This document shows positions 1 through 5,435 of a DNA stretch of 5,506 bases, one piece after another (position 1 is the first letter of the stretch; each line of letters opens with the position of its first letter). Location of the stretch: NCBI GenBank assembly GCA_905373565.1, contig CAJPTT010000180.1:1-5506 (forward strand), written 5' to 3'. The notes under the pieces were generated by a model that worked only from the letters and a program-made list of their open reading frames with translations, ran no database searches and was not told the DNA's origin. A program made the position numbers and the translations under genes. This DNA comes from an uncultured Treponema sp. (GTDB lineage: Bacteria > Spirochaetota > Spirochaetia > Treponematales > Treponemataceae).

Positions 1-303
1 CGGTTTGCCCGCAAGACAACTGCATGCGAGTTAACAACCGACAATAAGGGGAATTTTAATATTCTTACCGGCGCAAAGATTGCAAAAGATATTGCGGAAA
101 AGACCGATACCGGTTTTGCAATCAAGCCTGAGTACCTCAAGGACGGCGGCGATCCGACGAAAATGTCCGATTTGGATTGGAGTAAGGTACCGTTGAAAAA
201 CGACACCTTTGCTTCCGATGCCCCCTATCACTATGAAGGAACATTGAAGTTTGCATTGAATAATGATGTTTTAACGGTCAACGGTACATTGAATCGCAAA
301 TAA
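1..303 (+). CDS. C-terminal part of an unrecognised protein (5' end outside window)
   Basis: Reading frame 1 is open from the first base to a TAA at 301-303, giving the last 100 residues of a protein whose start lies left of the window. The sequence is hydrophilic, rich in Lys, Asp, Thr and Asn, and has no membrane segment. The end (about residues 77-100, beginning YHYEGTLKF) alternates polar and hydrophobic residues, as in beta strands. I do not recognise a family. The composition would suit a secreted protein or lipoprotein, but the N-terminus that could show a signal peptide is missing, so this is only a guess. It is convergent with the acc operon and is followed by the shared terminator at 387-424. 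A 66-codon ORF on the opposite strand (31-231) is less convincing. The reading frame is fairly secure; the function is unknown. Confidence 0.6.
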   Translation, partial: RFARKTTACELTTDNKGNFNILTGAKIAKDIAEKTDTGFAIKPEYLKDGGDPTKMSDLDWSKVPLKNDTFASDAPYHYEGTLKFALNNDVLTVNGTLNRK

Positions 304-386
304 GCGATTACCGCTTCGAATTAACATTAAAGCCACTTCTAACAGCCAATAGCGTGCTTAGAAGAACCGGTGCTGACTGATTCGGT
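304..386. other. Short intergenic spacer
   Basis: This is the noncoding stretch between the stop of the + strand gene and the terminator stem. It contains one weak inverted repeat, CTTCTAA at 336-342 and TTAGAAG at 358-364, with a 15-nt loop and no T-tract after it. I see no gene or promoter here. Confidence 0.5.
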
Positions 387-424
387 AAAAGCCTCTCAAA
401 GACTTGTATTTGAGAGGCTTTTTT
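387..424. terminator. Bidirectional rho-independent terminator between convergent genes
   Basis: A perfect 14-bp stem (387-400 pairs with 409-422) encloses the 8-nt loop GACTTGTA. The core of the stem is AAGCCTCTCAAA / TTTGAGAGGCTT. On the + strand it runs into six T residues (419-424), so it can end the gene at 1-303. On the minus strand the stem ends in four T residues (complement of 387-390) and begins 3 nt after the accA stop codon, so it also suits the end of the fabV-acc operon. A perfect stem with terminal A/T tracts midway between two converging stop codons is the classic shared-terminator arrangement. Confidence 0.9.
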
Positions 425-425
425 G

Positions 426-1358
426 TTACTCGGAGAAACGGCCGATTGCGTGTATCTTTTTGCGGCGGTACCGTACCAAGACTTTCGGATCGCGTTTGCA
501 GAGATCGGCTAGGTCGTGCAAGATTTGAGCACGTATTTTGTCCGCCGCTTTTTGCGGGTCGGTTTGGGCGCCGTCTTCCGGTTCTTCGATAACCCCATTG
601 ATGAGCTTAAGGCTGAGCACCTCGCGGCTGGTAATTTTCAGCATCGCAGCAGCGTCTTTTGCCTTGCTCGAATCCCTCAAGAGGATTGACGCACAACCTT
701 CCGGCGAGATAACCGAGAAAATCGCATTTTCCAGCATATACACCTTATCGCCGACGCCGATGCCGAGCGCACCGCCGGAGCCGCCTTCGCCGATAACAAA
801 GCAGATAACAGGCGCTTTCACACGGCTTAGTTCACGTAAGTTTACCGCGATAGCTTCTGCAATACCGCGCTCTTCCGAGCCGAGCCCCGGATATGCGCCT
901 TGCGTGTCGACAAAGGTGATAATCGGGCGGTGGAATTTCTCTGCTTGTTTAATTAACCTGAGCGCTTTACGGTAGCCTTCGGGATTCGCCATACCGCCGT
1001 TCCGGTCGATGGTTTCCCTCAGGTTCCGCCCTTTTTGATTTCCGATAACCGTTACCGGTATCCCGTTGATAAAGGCAATACCGCCTATCAGTGCGGGGTC
1101 GTCGCCGAAGCAGCGGTCCCCGTGCAGTTCGATAAAGTTATCAAAGATCATATCGATATAGTCGAGGGCTCGCGGGCGGTCATTGTGCCGAGCGAGTTCA
1201 ATCTTCCGCCATACTTGGGAAATCGCGGAACTTGCTTGCAGTTTTTCGGTTATAGTCTTGAGTTCGTTGGTAATGTCGAGTCCGTATTTATCTGCAATAT
1301 CGCGCAGTCCGGTTAAAAGTTCGGTCTGATCGGTTTTTTGTTCGTTTTCTTTACTCAT
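426..1358 (-). CDS. accA: Acetyl-CoA carboxylase carboxyltransferase, alpha subunit
   Basis: The 310-residue protein is close to the usual AccA length (about 319 in E. coli). With AccD it forms the cytoplasmic carboxyltransferase that moves the carboxyl group from carboxybiotin on AccB to acetyl-CoA, making malonyl-CoA. An N-terminal helical region (about 1-50) leads into the family hallmark VWRKIELARH (49-58). The crotonase-fold core follows, with PEGYRKALRL (126-135), DTQGAYPG (151-158), EERGIAEAIA (162-171), GEGGSGGALGIGVGDKV (190-206) and SVISPEGCASIL (215-226). Gln153 stands where many homologues have Pro or Lys, a position I believe is variable. The ATG at 1358 lies 1 nt after the accD stop. 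Its Shine-Dalgarno AGGA (1368-1365) sits inside the last accD codons, which suggests translational coupling. It is the last gene of the operon, and its stop is 3 nt from the terminator stem. Confidence 0.96.
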   Translation of the reverse strand: MSKENEQKTDQTELLTGLRDIADKYGLDITNELKTITEKLQASSAISQVWRKIELARHNDRPRALDYIDMIFDNFIELHGDRCFGDDPALIGGIAFINGIPVTVIGNQKGRNLRETIDRNGGMANPEGYRKALRLIKQAEKFHRPIITFVDTQGAYPGLGSEERGIAEAIAVNLRELSRVKAPVICFVIGEGGSGGALGIGVGDKVYMLENAIFSVISPEGCASILLRDSSKAKDAAAMLKITSREVLSLKLINGVIEEPEDGAQTDPQKAADKIRAQILHDLADLCKRDPKVLVRYRRKKIHAIGRFSE

Positions 1359-1359
1359 G

Positions 1360-2142
1360 TTACTTCCTTTCCTTGCCGAACGGCGGATTCATGTGTGCGT
1401 CGATCATCACGGCAAAAAAATGCTTTTGCTCGATGCGCGGCACAATACAGTCTACAAAACCTTTTTTGAGCTGAAACTCGGCGCGCTGAAAGCCTTCGGG
1501 CAGCTGTTGATGGATAGTGCCTTCGATAACGCGCGGTCCTGCAAAACCGATAAGCGCATTAGGTTCCGCCGCGATAACATCACCCAGCATCGCAAAACTT
1601 GCCGTAACGCCGCCGGTCGTGGGGTCGCAGAGCATCAGAAAGAGGGGGATGCCCTTGTCGTCAAGCTCCGCCGCTGCGCTTGAGGTTTTCGCCATCTGCA
1701 TCAGCGAGAAAAGCCCTTCCTGCATACGCGCGCCGCCCGATGTTGCGTAGATAATCACCGGTATCCGCTCAGCCGCACCCTTTAGCATAAGCCGCGAAAT
1801 TTTTTCCCCGACAACCGAACCCATCGAACCGCCGAGAAAGTCGAACGACATAATGCCTAACAGCGCATCTCTGCCTTCAATCTTACACTTACCGGTAACA
1901 ACCGCTTCATTCATCGAGGTTTTCGCCTCCGCGGCGGAAACTTTTTCTTCATATCCCGCCATCTGAATGGGATTCATTGTCCGTAAGGTAGGATCCAGCT
2001 CTTCAAATGTGTCTTTATCGGCAATATAGGCAATTCGGTCGGGCACGTCCATCCGCATGTGGCAGCCGCAGTCGGGGCATACCATCAGGTGCTTCAAAAG
2101 CGTTTCCCGTTCATATTGTTTTTTACAATGAGGACATTCCAT
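1360..2142 (-). CDS. accD: Acetyl-CoA carboxylase carboxyltransferase, beta subunit
   Basis: This 260-residue protein is the zinc-ribbon partner of AccA in the carboxyltransferase. Cys3, Cys6, Cys22 and Cys25 form the CX2C-X15-CX2C zinc ribbon with the same spacing as E. coli AccD. The carboxyltransferase core follows, with GGSMGSVVGEKISR (104-117), SGGARMQEGLFSLMQMAKTS (135-154), DPTTGGVTASFAMLGD (173-188), FAGPRVIEGTI (200-210) and LPEGFQRAEF (214-223). The start is well fixed: an in-frame TAA lies just upstream (2158-2160), the ATG at 2142 is the first start after it, and a strong TAAGGA Shine-Dalgarno overlaps the accC stop codon 8 nt before it. The protein therefore begins directly at the zinc ribbon. 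It lacks the roughly 24-residue N-terminal extension of E. coli AccD (304 aa) and is also shorter at the C-terminus. The gap to accC is 11 nt. Confidence 0.96.
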   Translation of the reverse strand: MECPHCKKQYERETLLKHLMVCPDCGCHMRMDVPDRIAYIADKDTFEELDPTLRTMNPIQMAGYEEKVSAAEAKTSMNEAVVTGKCKIEGRDALLGIMSFDFLGGSMGSVVGEKISRLMLKGAAERIPVIIYATSGGARMQEGLFSLMQMAKTSSAAAELDDKGIPLFLMLCDPTTGGVTASFAMLGDVIAAEPNALIGFAGPRVIEGTIHQQLPEGFQRAEFQLKKGFVDCIVPRIEQKHFFAVMIDAHMNPPFGKERK

Positions 2143-2153
2143 TATTTCTTTCC

Positions 2154-3479
2154 TTATTTATCTCCAGTAGTGAATAACTGCGCGTACAGACTTGTGCCGA
2201 AGGTACCCGATTGGAATTGAGCCGACCGTAAAATAGTTTTTTGCTCTTCAATATTGGTTTGGATACCTTCGATATGCAGCTCATCCAGTGCACACAGCAG
2301 CTTTTTAATAGTCTGTGCCCGATCCGCCCCATGCACAATCAGCTTGGCGGTCATCGAATCATAGAAAGGCACTACCTTGTACCCTTGATATAAAAATCCG
2401 TCGAACCGGACACCGTTTCCGCCGGGTATCCGTAGATTTGTAATCAGCCCGGGTGTGCGCGCATTGATACGGGCTTCGATTGCCCAGCCCTTTATCGGCA
2501 CTACGCCATCAGGAAGTGTCATCTTGCCGCCCGTACACACGGTAATCTGCTCACGGATAATGTCGGTGCCGGTTACCATCTCGGAAACGGGATGCTCAAC
2601 TTGTACACGTGCGTTCACTTCCATAAAATAGAACTGATCACCGGAGACGAGAAATTCTATGGTACCCGCTCCGCAATACTTGAGCGTCGAAAAAAGCTTC
2701 TGCGCACCTGCGCACATTGCATCATACATTGCATCGCTCACCGCTTGCGAAGGGCTTTCTTCTATCAGTTTTTGGTGATTCCGCTGTACCGAGCAGTCCC
2801 GCTCACCGAGAATTGCAACACCGCCTGTACCGTCGCCGATAACCTGCAACTCGACATGCCGCGGGTCGCTCAAGTATTTTTCGATATATACCGTGCCGTC
2901 GGCAAAGTTCGCTTCCGCCTCTGAAGACGCAATGGAAAGGTTTTCGGCTAAATCGGCTTCCTTCCAGACGATGCGCATACCCTTGCCGCCGCCGCCTGAG
3001 GCTGCTTTGATAATAACCGGATAGCCGCATTCCTTCGCGGTTTCCGCCGCTTGTTCTTTGGTTGTAATCGCCCCCTTAGAGCCGGGCGTAATCGGTAGCC
3101 CGCTTTTTTGGGCAGTTTCTCGTGCTTTTACTTTATCGCCGAGCATTTCGATGGTATCCGGCTTCGGCCCAATCCAGAACATGCCGGATTTTTCTACATC
3201 CCGCGCAAAATCTGCGTTTTCCGAAAGAAAGCCGACACCGGGATGCACGGCATCGCAACCGGTGCAGAGTGCGGCAGTAATCAGCGCCTCTTTATTCAAG
3301 TAGCTTTTAGCCGACGGCGCAGGCCCGATGCACACTGCATGATCCGCTAACTGTACATGCAGGCATTCTTTGTCGGCAGTAGAATAAATAGCGACGGTTT
3401 CGATGCCCATTTCCCGGCAGGCACGGATAACGCGGACGGCAATTTCACCGCGGTTCGCAATCAGCATTTTCCGTATCAT
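2154..3479 (-). CDS. accC: Acetyl-CoA carboxylase, biotin carboxylase subunit
   Basis: This 441-residue ATP-grasp enzyme carboxylates AccB-biotin using ATP and bicarbonate. I chose the ATG at 3479, giving MIRKMLIANRGEIAVRV, which matches the family N-terminus. An upstream in-frame ATG at 3572 would add 31 basic residues lying inside accB. Key residues, with E. coli positions by alignment, are Lys116, Lys158 (K159), the glycine loop GGGGKGMR (162-169), His208 (H209), Gln232, His235 and Lys237 in RDCSVQRNHQK, Glu275 (E276), Glu287/Asn289/Arg291/Glu295 in MEVNARVQVEH, and Arg337 (R338). All are present, so the enzyme is probably active. Two oddities: HPGVGFLSEN has Val82 where Tyr (sometimes Phe) is usual, and after RINA (337-340) about 7 residues of the usual EDPNTFL-type segment are missing in frame. 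That gap accounts for most of the shortfall against the 449-residue E. coli protein. The start is 2 nt after the accB stop. Confidence 0.95.
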   Translation of the reverse strand: MIRKMLIANRGEIAVRVIRACREMGIETVAIYSTADKECLHVQLADHAVCIGPAPSAKSYLNKEALITAALCTGCDAVHPGVGFLSENADFARDVEKSGMFWIGPKPDTIEMLGDKVKARETAQKSGLPITPGSKGAITTKEQAAETAKECGYPVIIKAASGGGGKGMRIVWKEADLAENLSIASSEAEANFADGTVYIEKYLSDPRHVELQVIGDGTGGVAILGERDCSVQRNHQKLIEESPSQAVSDAMYDAMCAGAQKLFSTLKYCGAGTIEFLVSGDQFYFMEVNARVQVEHPVSEMVTGTDIIREQITVCTGGKMTLPDGVVPIKGWAIEARINARTPGLITNLRIPGGNGVRFDGFLYQGYKVVPFYDSMTAKLIVHGADRAQTIKKLLCALDELHIEGIQTNIEEQKTILRSAQFQSGTFGTSLYAQLFTTGDK

Positions 3480-3481
3480 AC

Positions 3482-4072
3482 TTAAATCCTGATTGTAAAG
3501 AGCGGCTGATCGAACTCGACCAAATCGCCGTTTGCTGCGAGAATTTCTTCGATAACACCGTCGTATTCGCACTCAAGGGTATTCATCATCTTCATCGCTT
3601 CGAGGATGCACAGCGGTTGCCCCTTAGAAACCTTGGAACCCTTGTCCACATACGCGGGCGCGTCTGGAGACGGAGAGCGGTAGAATGAGCCTACAATCGG
3701 GCTTTTGACCGTAACGAGGTTTGCGTCAGTGCCGGATGTAATCGCCGCCGCTCCGCCAACGGGACTTGTACCGGTAGAATCTGCGTTAGCGGTTATTCCC
3801 TGCACACTTGCTGCCGCCCCCACCGCTTCTGCTCCGGCATTTGCAAGAACACCTGATATGCCGGTTCCCGCTGCAGCATATCCGTTTGTATTCGCTCCGG
3901 CGATCGGCTGCATCGGCGCATTTTGCAGTGCAAACGGCACAGTCGCCTGCGCATTCTGATACGCAGCTTCTTTTTTCAACGTCAGCTCCGCTTCTCCTTC
4001 CTTTATATGCAGCAGCACTGCCGAGCTCTTTTCAAATTTGTCAAAAACATTCAAAATAAATTTTTCGTTCAT
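3482..4072 (-). CDS. accB: Biotin carboxyl carrier protein of acetyl-CoA carboxylase
   Basis: The 196-residue protein is longer than E. coli AccB (156). It carries covalent biotin between AccC and the AccA/AccD carboxyltransferase. Residues 1-35 form a helical N-terminal segment typical of AccB. Residues about 45-118 are a linker rich in Ala, Gly, Thr and Asn. Residues 120-196 are the biotinyl domain, with the AccB 'thumb' at RSPSPDAPA (132-140) and the biotinylation motif EAMKMMN (158-165). Lys161 is the expected attachment site, 35 residues from the C-terminus as in the family. An in-frame TAA at 4085-4087 lies 15 nt upstream, so the ATG at 4072 is the first start available. Its Shine-Dalgarno is weak (GAG within a tandem CAGAGTAA repeat). 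The gene lies 58 nt after fabV and 2 nt before accC. No biotin ligase (birA) is visible in the window, so biotinylation must depend on one encoded elsewhere. Confidence 0.95.
   Translation of the reverse strand: MNEKFILNVFDKFEKSSAVLLHIKEGEAELTLKKEAAYQNAQATVPFALQNAPMQPIAGANTNGYAAAGTGISGVLANAGAEAVGAAASVQGITANADSTGTSPVGGAAAITSGTDANLVTVKSPIVGSFYRSPSPDAPAYVDKGSKVSKGQPLCILEAMKMMNTLECEYDGVIEEILAANGDLVEFDQPLFTIRI
3487..3490 (-). promoter_or_regulatory. Ribosome-binding site that sets the accC start
   Basis: AGGA on the minus strand lies inside the final codons of accB and 7 nt (TTTAAGT) before the ATG at 3479. It supports that ATG over the in-frame ATG at 3572. Because the site is within accB and only 2 nt separate the genes, accC translation is probably coupled to accB, which would help match carrier and carboxylase amounts. 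Confidence 0.75.
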
Positions 4073-4076
4073 CTTC

Positions 4077-4092
4077 TTACTCTGTTACTCTG
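4077..4092 (-). repeat. Two tandem 8-bp repeats over the accB ribosome-binding region
   Basis: Two perfect tandem copies of CAGAGTAA (minus strand) end 4 nt before the accB ATG. The copy nearer the start supplies the only Shine-Dalgarno-like GAG, 7 nt from the ATG. The copy further away contains the in-frame stop that limits the start. Two copies are too few to claim slippage-based switching, but the duplication falls exactly where ribosome binding would be set. Confidence 0.6.
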
Positions 4093-4130
4093 TGTCAATG
4101 CCGATACTTCTTTGTAAGAAAGTCCGGCTC

Positions 4131-5327
4131 TTATATCCGGTCGAACCGGTCAATCTCGGCATCATAATCGATACCGGCAATATCAAATCCGTTAATCGCC
4201 AAAAAGTCATGCCGATATTCATCGACATCGGTACGCTCGCGGCTGGTCTCGTCGGTAACCGTGGCCATAATCTCTGCAACGGCCGACTGCACCGATTCAT
4301 CCAATTCCCAGTCATCGATGCGGATACGGTGTTCGTTGTCCGTCGGGATAACGCCGTCCGCCGTGTACAGGCGACTGTCAAAAAGGCGGTTGATCTGTTC
4401 GATACAGCCTTCGTGGGTGCCTTTTTCCTTCATCACCTTGAAAAGGCTTGCTAAATAGAGCGGAATAACCGGAATGACGGCGCTCGCACGGGTTACCAGC
4501 CCTTTGTTGACCGACACAAATGCCTTGCCCTTCAAGGCGTCGAGCTTGGCGTTCAGCGCATGGGCGGTCGCTTCCAGATGTTCCTTTGCCTTGCCGATGG
4601 TACCCTTGCGGTACAGGGCTTGTGTGGCTTCCGGCCCGATGTACGAATACGCAACCGTAATACAACTCCGGGCAAGCAGGTCTGCGGCGCCGAGTTTTTC
4701 TATCCAGCGCTGCCAATCTTCGCCGCCCATCACCTTTACGGTAGCGGCAGCTTCTTCATCGCTCGCCGGATCCGCAGTGATTTCGGTTAAAACTCCGGTA
4801 AACGGATCAAGGGTTTTGCCGGTAAACGGTTTTCCGAAGGGCTTGAGCGCCGAACGGTAGGTAACACCTGTGTCGGGGTCGGTGCGTACGGAACTTGCCA
4901 CGCTGTAAACAATTAAATCAAACTGTATGCCCAGTTTTTTCGCTTCGTCGATAACCTGTGTTTTAATAGCATCGGAAAATGCATCGCCGTTTATGCTGAT
5001 AGAGGTCAGTCCTGCCTTTTTTGCGGCGGTATCAACCGCTAAGTTGTTATACCAACCGGGCGTCCCCCATTTTTTTTCGGAACCGGCTTTCTCGTACGAT
5101 ACGCCGATTGTCGCAGCTCCGTATCCGAAGGCTGCCGTAATGCGGCTCGCCAATCCGTATCCGCCGGAACAGCCGATTACGAGAACATTTTTCGGCGCCG
5201 CCGTTCCTGCGGGGTGAGAAGCAGCCCTCTTTTTTGTATACGCAATTTGATCTTCAACCGCTTTTTTACATCCTTGAGGGTGCGCATTCAAACAGATATT
5301 GCTCCTCAGCATCGGTTTCATGCTCAT
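4131..5327 (-). CDS. fabV: Trans-2-enoyl-CoA/ACP reductase, FabV/Ter family (NADH)
   Basis: This 398-residue cytoplasmic reductase saturates trans-2-enoyl thioesters, the final reduction of each fatty acid elongation cycle (FabV) or the crotonyl-CoA to butyryl-CoA step (Ter). It resembles T. denticola Ter (397 aa) along its whole length. Visible features are the N-terminal MKPMLRSNICLNAHPQGC (3-20), the Rossmann nucleotide loop VIGCSGGYGLASR (50-62), GTPGWYNN (88-95), VRTDPDTG (147-154), GPEATQALYRKGTIGKAK (231-248) and TRASAVIPVIPLYLASL (from 279). The Tyr-X8-Lys catalytic pair is Tyr239 and Lys248. Ter and FabV are monomeric, mainly NADH-dependent enzymes resistant to triclosan. I chose the ATG at 5327 because GGGAG (5340-5336) precedes it by 8 nt and the N-terminus then matches the family. 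An ATG at 5342 would add five residues and has no ribosome-binding site. It is the first gene of the operon. The acc context favours a role in fatty acid synthesis; substrate choice (ACP or CoA) cannot be read from the sequence. Confidence 0.95.
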   Translation of the reverse strand: MSMKPMLRSNICLNAHPQGCKKAVEDQIAYTKKRAASHPAGTAAPKNVLVIGCSGGYGLASRITAAFGYGAATIGVSYEKAGSEKKWGTPGWYNNLAVDTAAKKAGLTSISINGDAFSDAIKTQVIDEAKKLGIQFDLIVYSVASSVRTDPDTGVTYRSALKPFGKPFTGKTLDPFTGVLTEITADPASDEEAAATVKVMGGEDWQRWIEKLGAADLLARSCITVAYSYIGPEATQALYRKGTIGKAKEHLEATAHALNAKLDALKGKAFVSVNKGLVTRASAVIPVIPLYLASLFKVMKEKGTHEGCIEQINRLFDSRLYTADGVIPTDNEHRIRIDDWELDESVQSAVAEIMATVTDETSRERTDVDEYRHDFLAINGFDIAGIDYDAEIDRFDRI

Positions 5328-5335
5328 TCTTTCTA

Positions 5336-5340
5336 CTCCC
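5336..5340 (-). promoter_or_regulatory. Ribosome-binding site that sets the fabV start
   Basis: GGGAG on the minus strand is followed by an 8-nt spacer and the ATG at 5327. It overlaps the second codon of the alternative start at 5342, so both starts cannot be served by it. It decides in favour of the shorter protein, whose N-terminus also fits the family. Confidence 0.8.
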
Positions 5341-5342
5341 AT

Positions 5343-5383
5343 AAAAACTTTTGCAGGAAATTTAAATTTCCGAAAAAGTTTTT
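5343..5383. promoter_or_regulatory. 41-bp imperfect dyad just upstream of fabV, candidate operator or leader hairpin
   Basis: AAAAACTTTT (5343-5352) is the reverse complement of AAAAGTTTTT (5374-5383). Between them lies the perfect 16-bp palindrome GGAAATTTAAATTTCC (5356-5371), and only a 3-nt/2-nt internal mismatch separates the two layers. As RNA it would form a long AT-rich hairpin ending 2 nt before the fabV Shine-Dalgarno; as DNA it could be a dimer-binding site. It does not match the FapR, FadR or FabR operators as I know them. The dyad is directly visible; the regulatory role is inferred from its position. Confidence 0.45.
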
Positions 5384-5388
5384 AGCTG

Positions 5389-5402
5389 TGCGCGTCAGCG
5401 CA
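5389..5402. repeat. Small GC-rich inverted repeat in the fabV leader
   Basis: TGCGC (5389-5393) and GCGCA (5398-5402) form a 5-bp stem around the 4-nt loop GTCA. It would fold easily in RNA. It is short enough to occur by chance and is listed because it is one of four consecutive dyads in this leader. Confidence 0.35.
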
Positions 5403-5417
5403 TTCGTGAAATAATCG

Positions 5418-5434
5418 AGTTTGCAACGCAAACT
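5418..5434. promoter_or_regulatory. 17-bp palindrome AGTTTGC-AAC-GCAAACT, candidate operator
   Basis: This is a perfect 7-bp inverted repeat with a 3-nt centre, sitting about 90 bp upstream of the fabV start. Its length and outer bases (AGTTTG...CAAACT) resemble the 17-bp FabT (MarR-family) operator of streptococci and lactococci, roughly AnTTTGA-N3-TCAAAnT as I recall it, with C/G in place of A/T at the inner position. FabT controls fab and acc genes, so the resemblance is suggestive. No regulator gene is in the window, and a small hairpin of no function is also possible. Confidence 0.35.
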
Positions 5435-5435
5435 T

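Noticed and set aside
31..231. A 66-codon minus-strand ORF opposite the partial gene.
   Set aside because: It has no visible ribosome-binding site or recognisable motif and lies beyond the operon terminator. The + strand frame is open to the window edge and ends just before a terminator.
538..975. A 145-codon + strand ORF inside accA.
   Set aside because: It is antisense to strongly conserved AccA motifs and matches no family.
151..1400. Gln in AccA DTQGAYPG instead of Pro, as a possible active-site defect.
   Set aside because: The position is occupied by Lys in Gram-positive AccA proteins as I recall them, so it appears variable. The rest of the motif is intact.
3480..3572. Upstream in-frame extension of accC by 31 residues.
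   Set aside because: The extension lies wholly within accB, is an atypical Arg-rich stretch, and the family N-terminus (MIRKMLIANRGEIA) with its own ribosome-binding site begins at 3479.
3705..3959. An Ala/Pro-rich + strand ORF of 84 codons.
   Set aside because: It is a shadow of the Ala/Gly-rich linker of accB. GC-rich alanine codons read backwards give few stops.
4071..4110. A perfect TTGACA (minus strand) upstream of accB, as a possible internal promoter.
   Set aside because: At 17-nt spacing the -10 position reads AAGATG and overlaps the accB start codon, so a transcript would begin inside the gene. No acceptable -10 element follows.
5328..5342. Alternative fabV start at the ATG at 5342.
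   Set aside because: It has no Shine-Dalgarno sequence, overlaps the one used by the ATG at 5327, and adds residues absent from related reductases.
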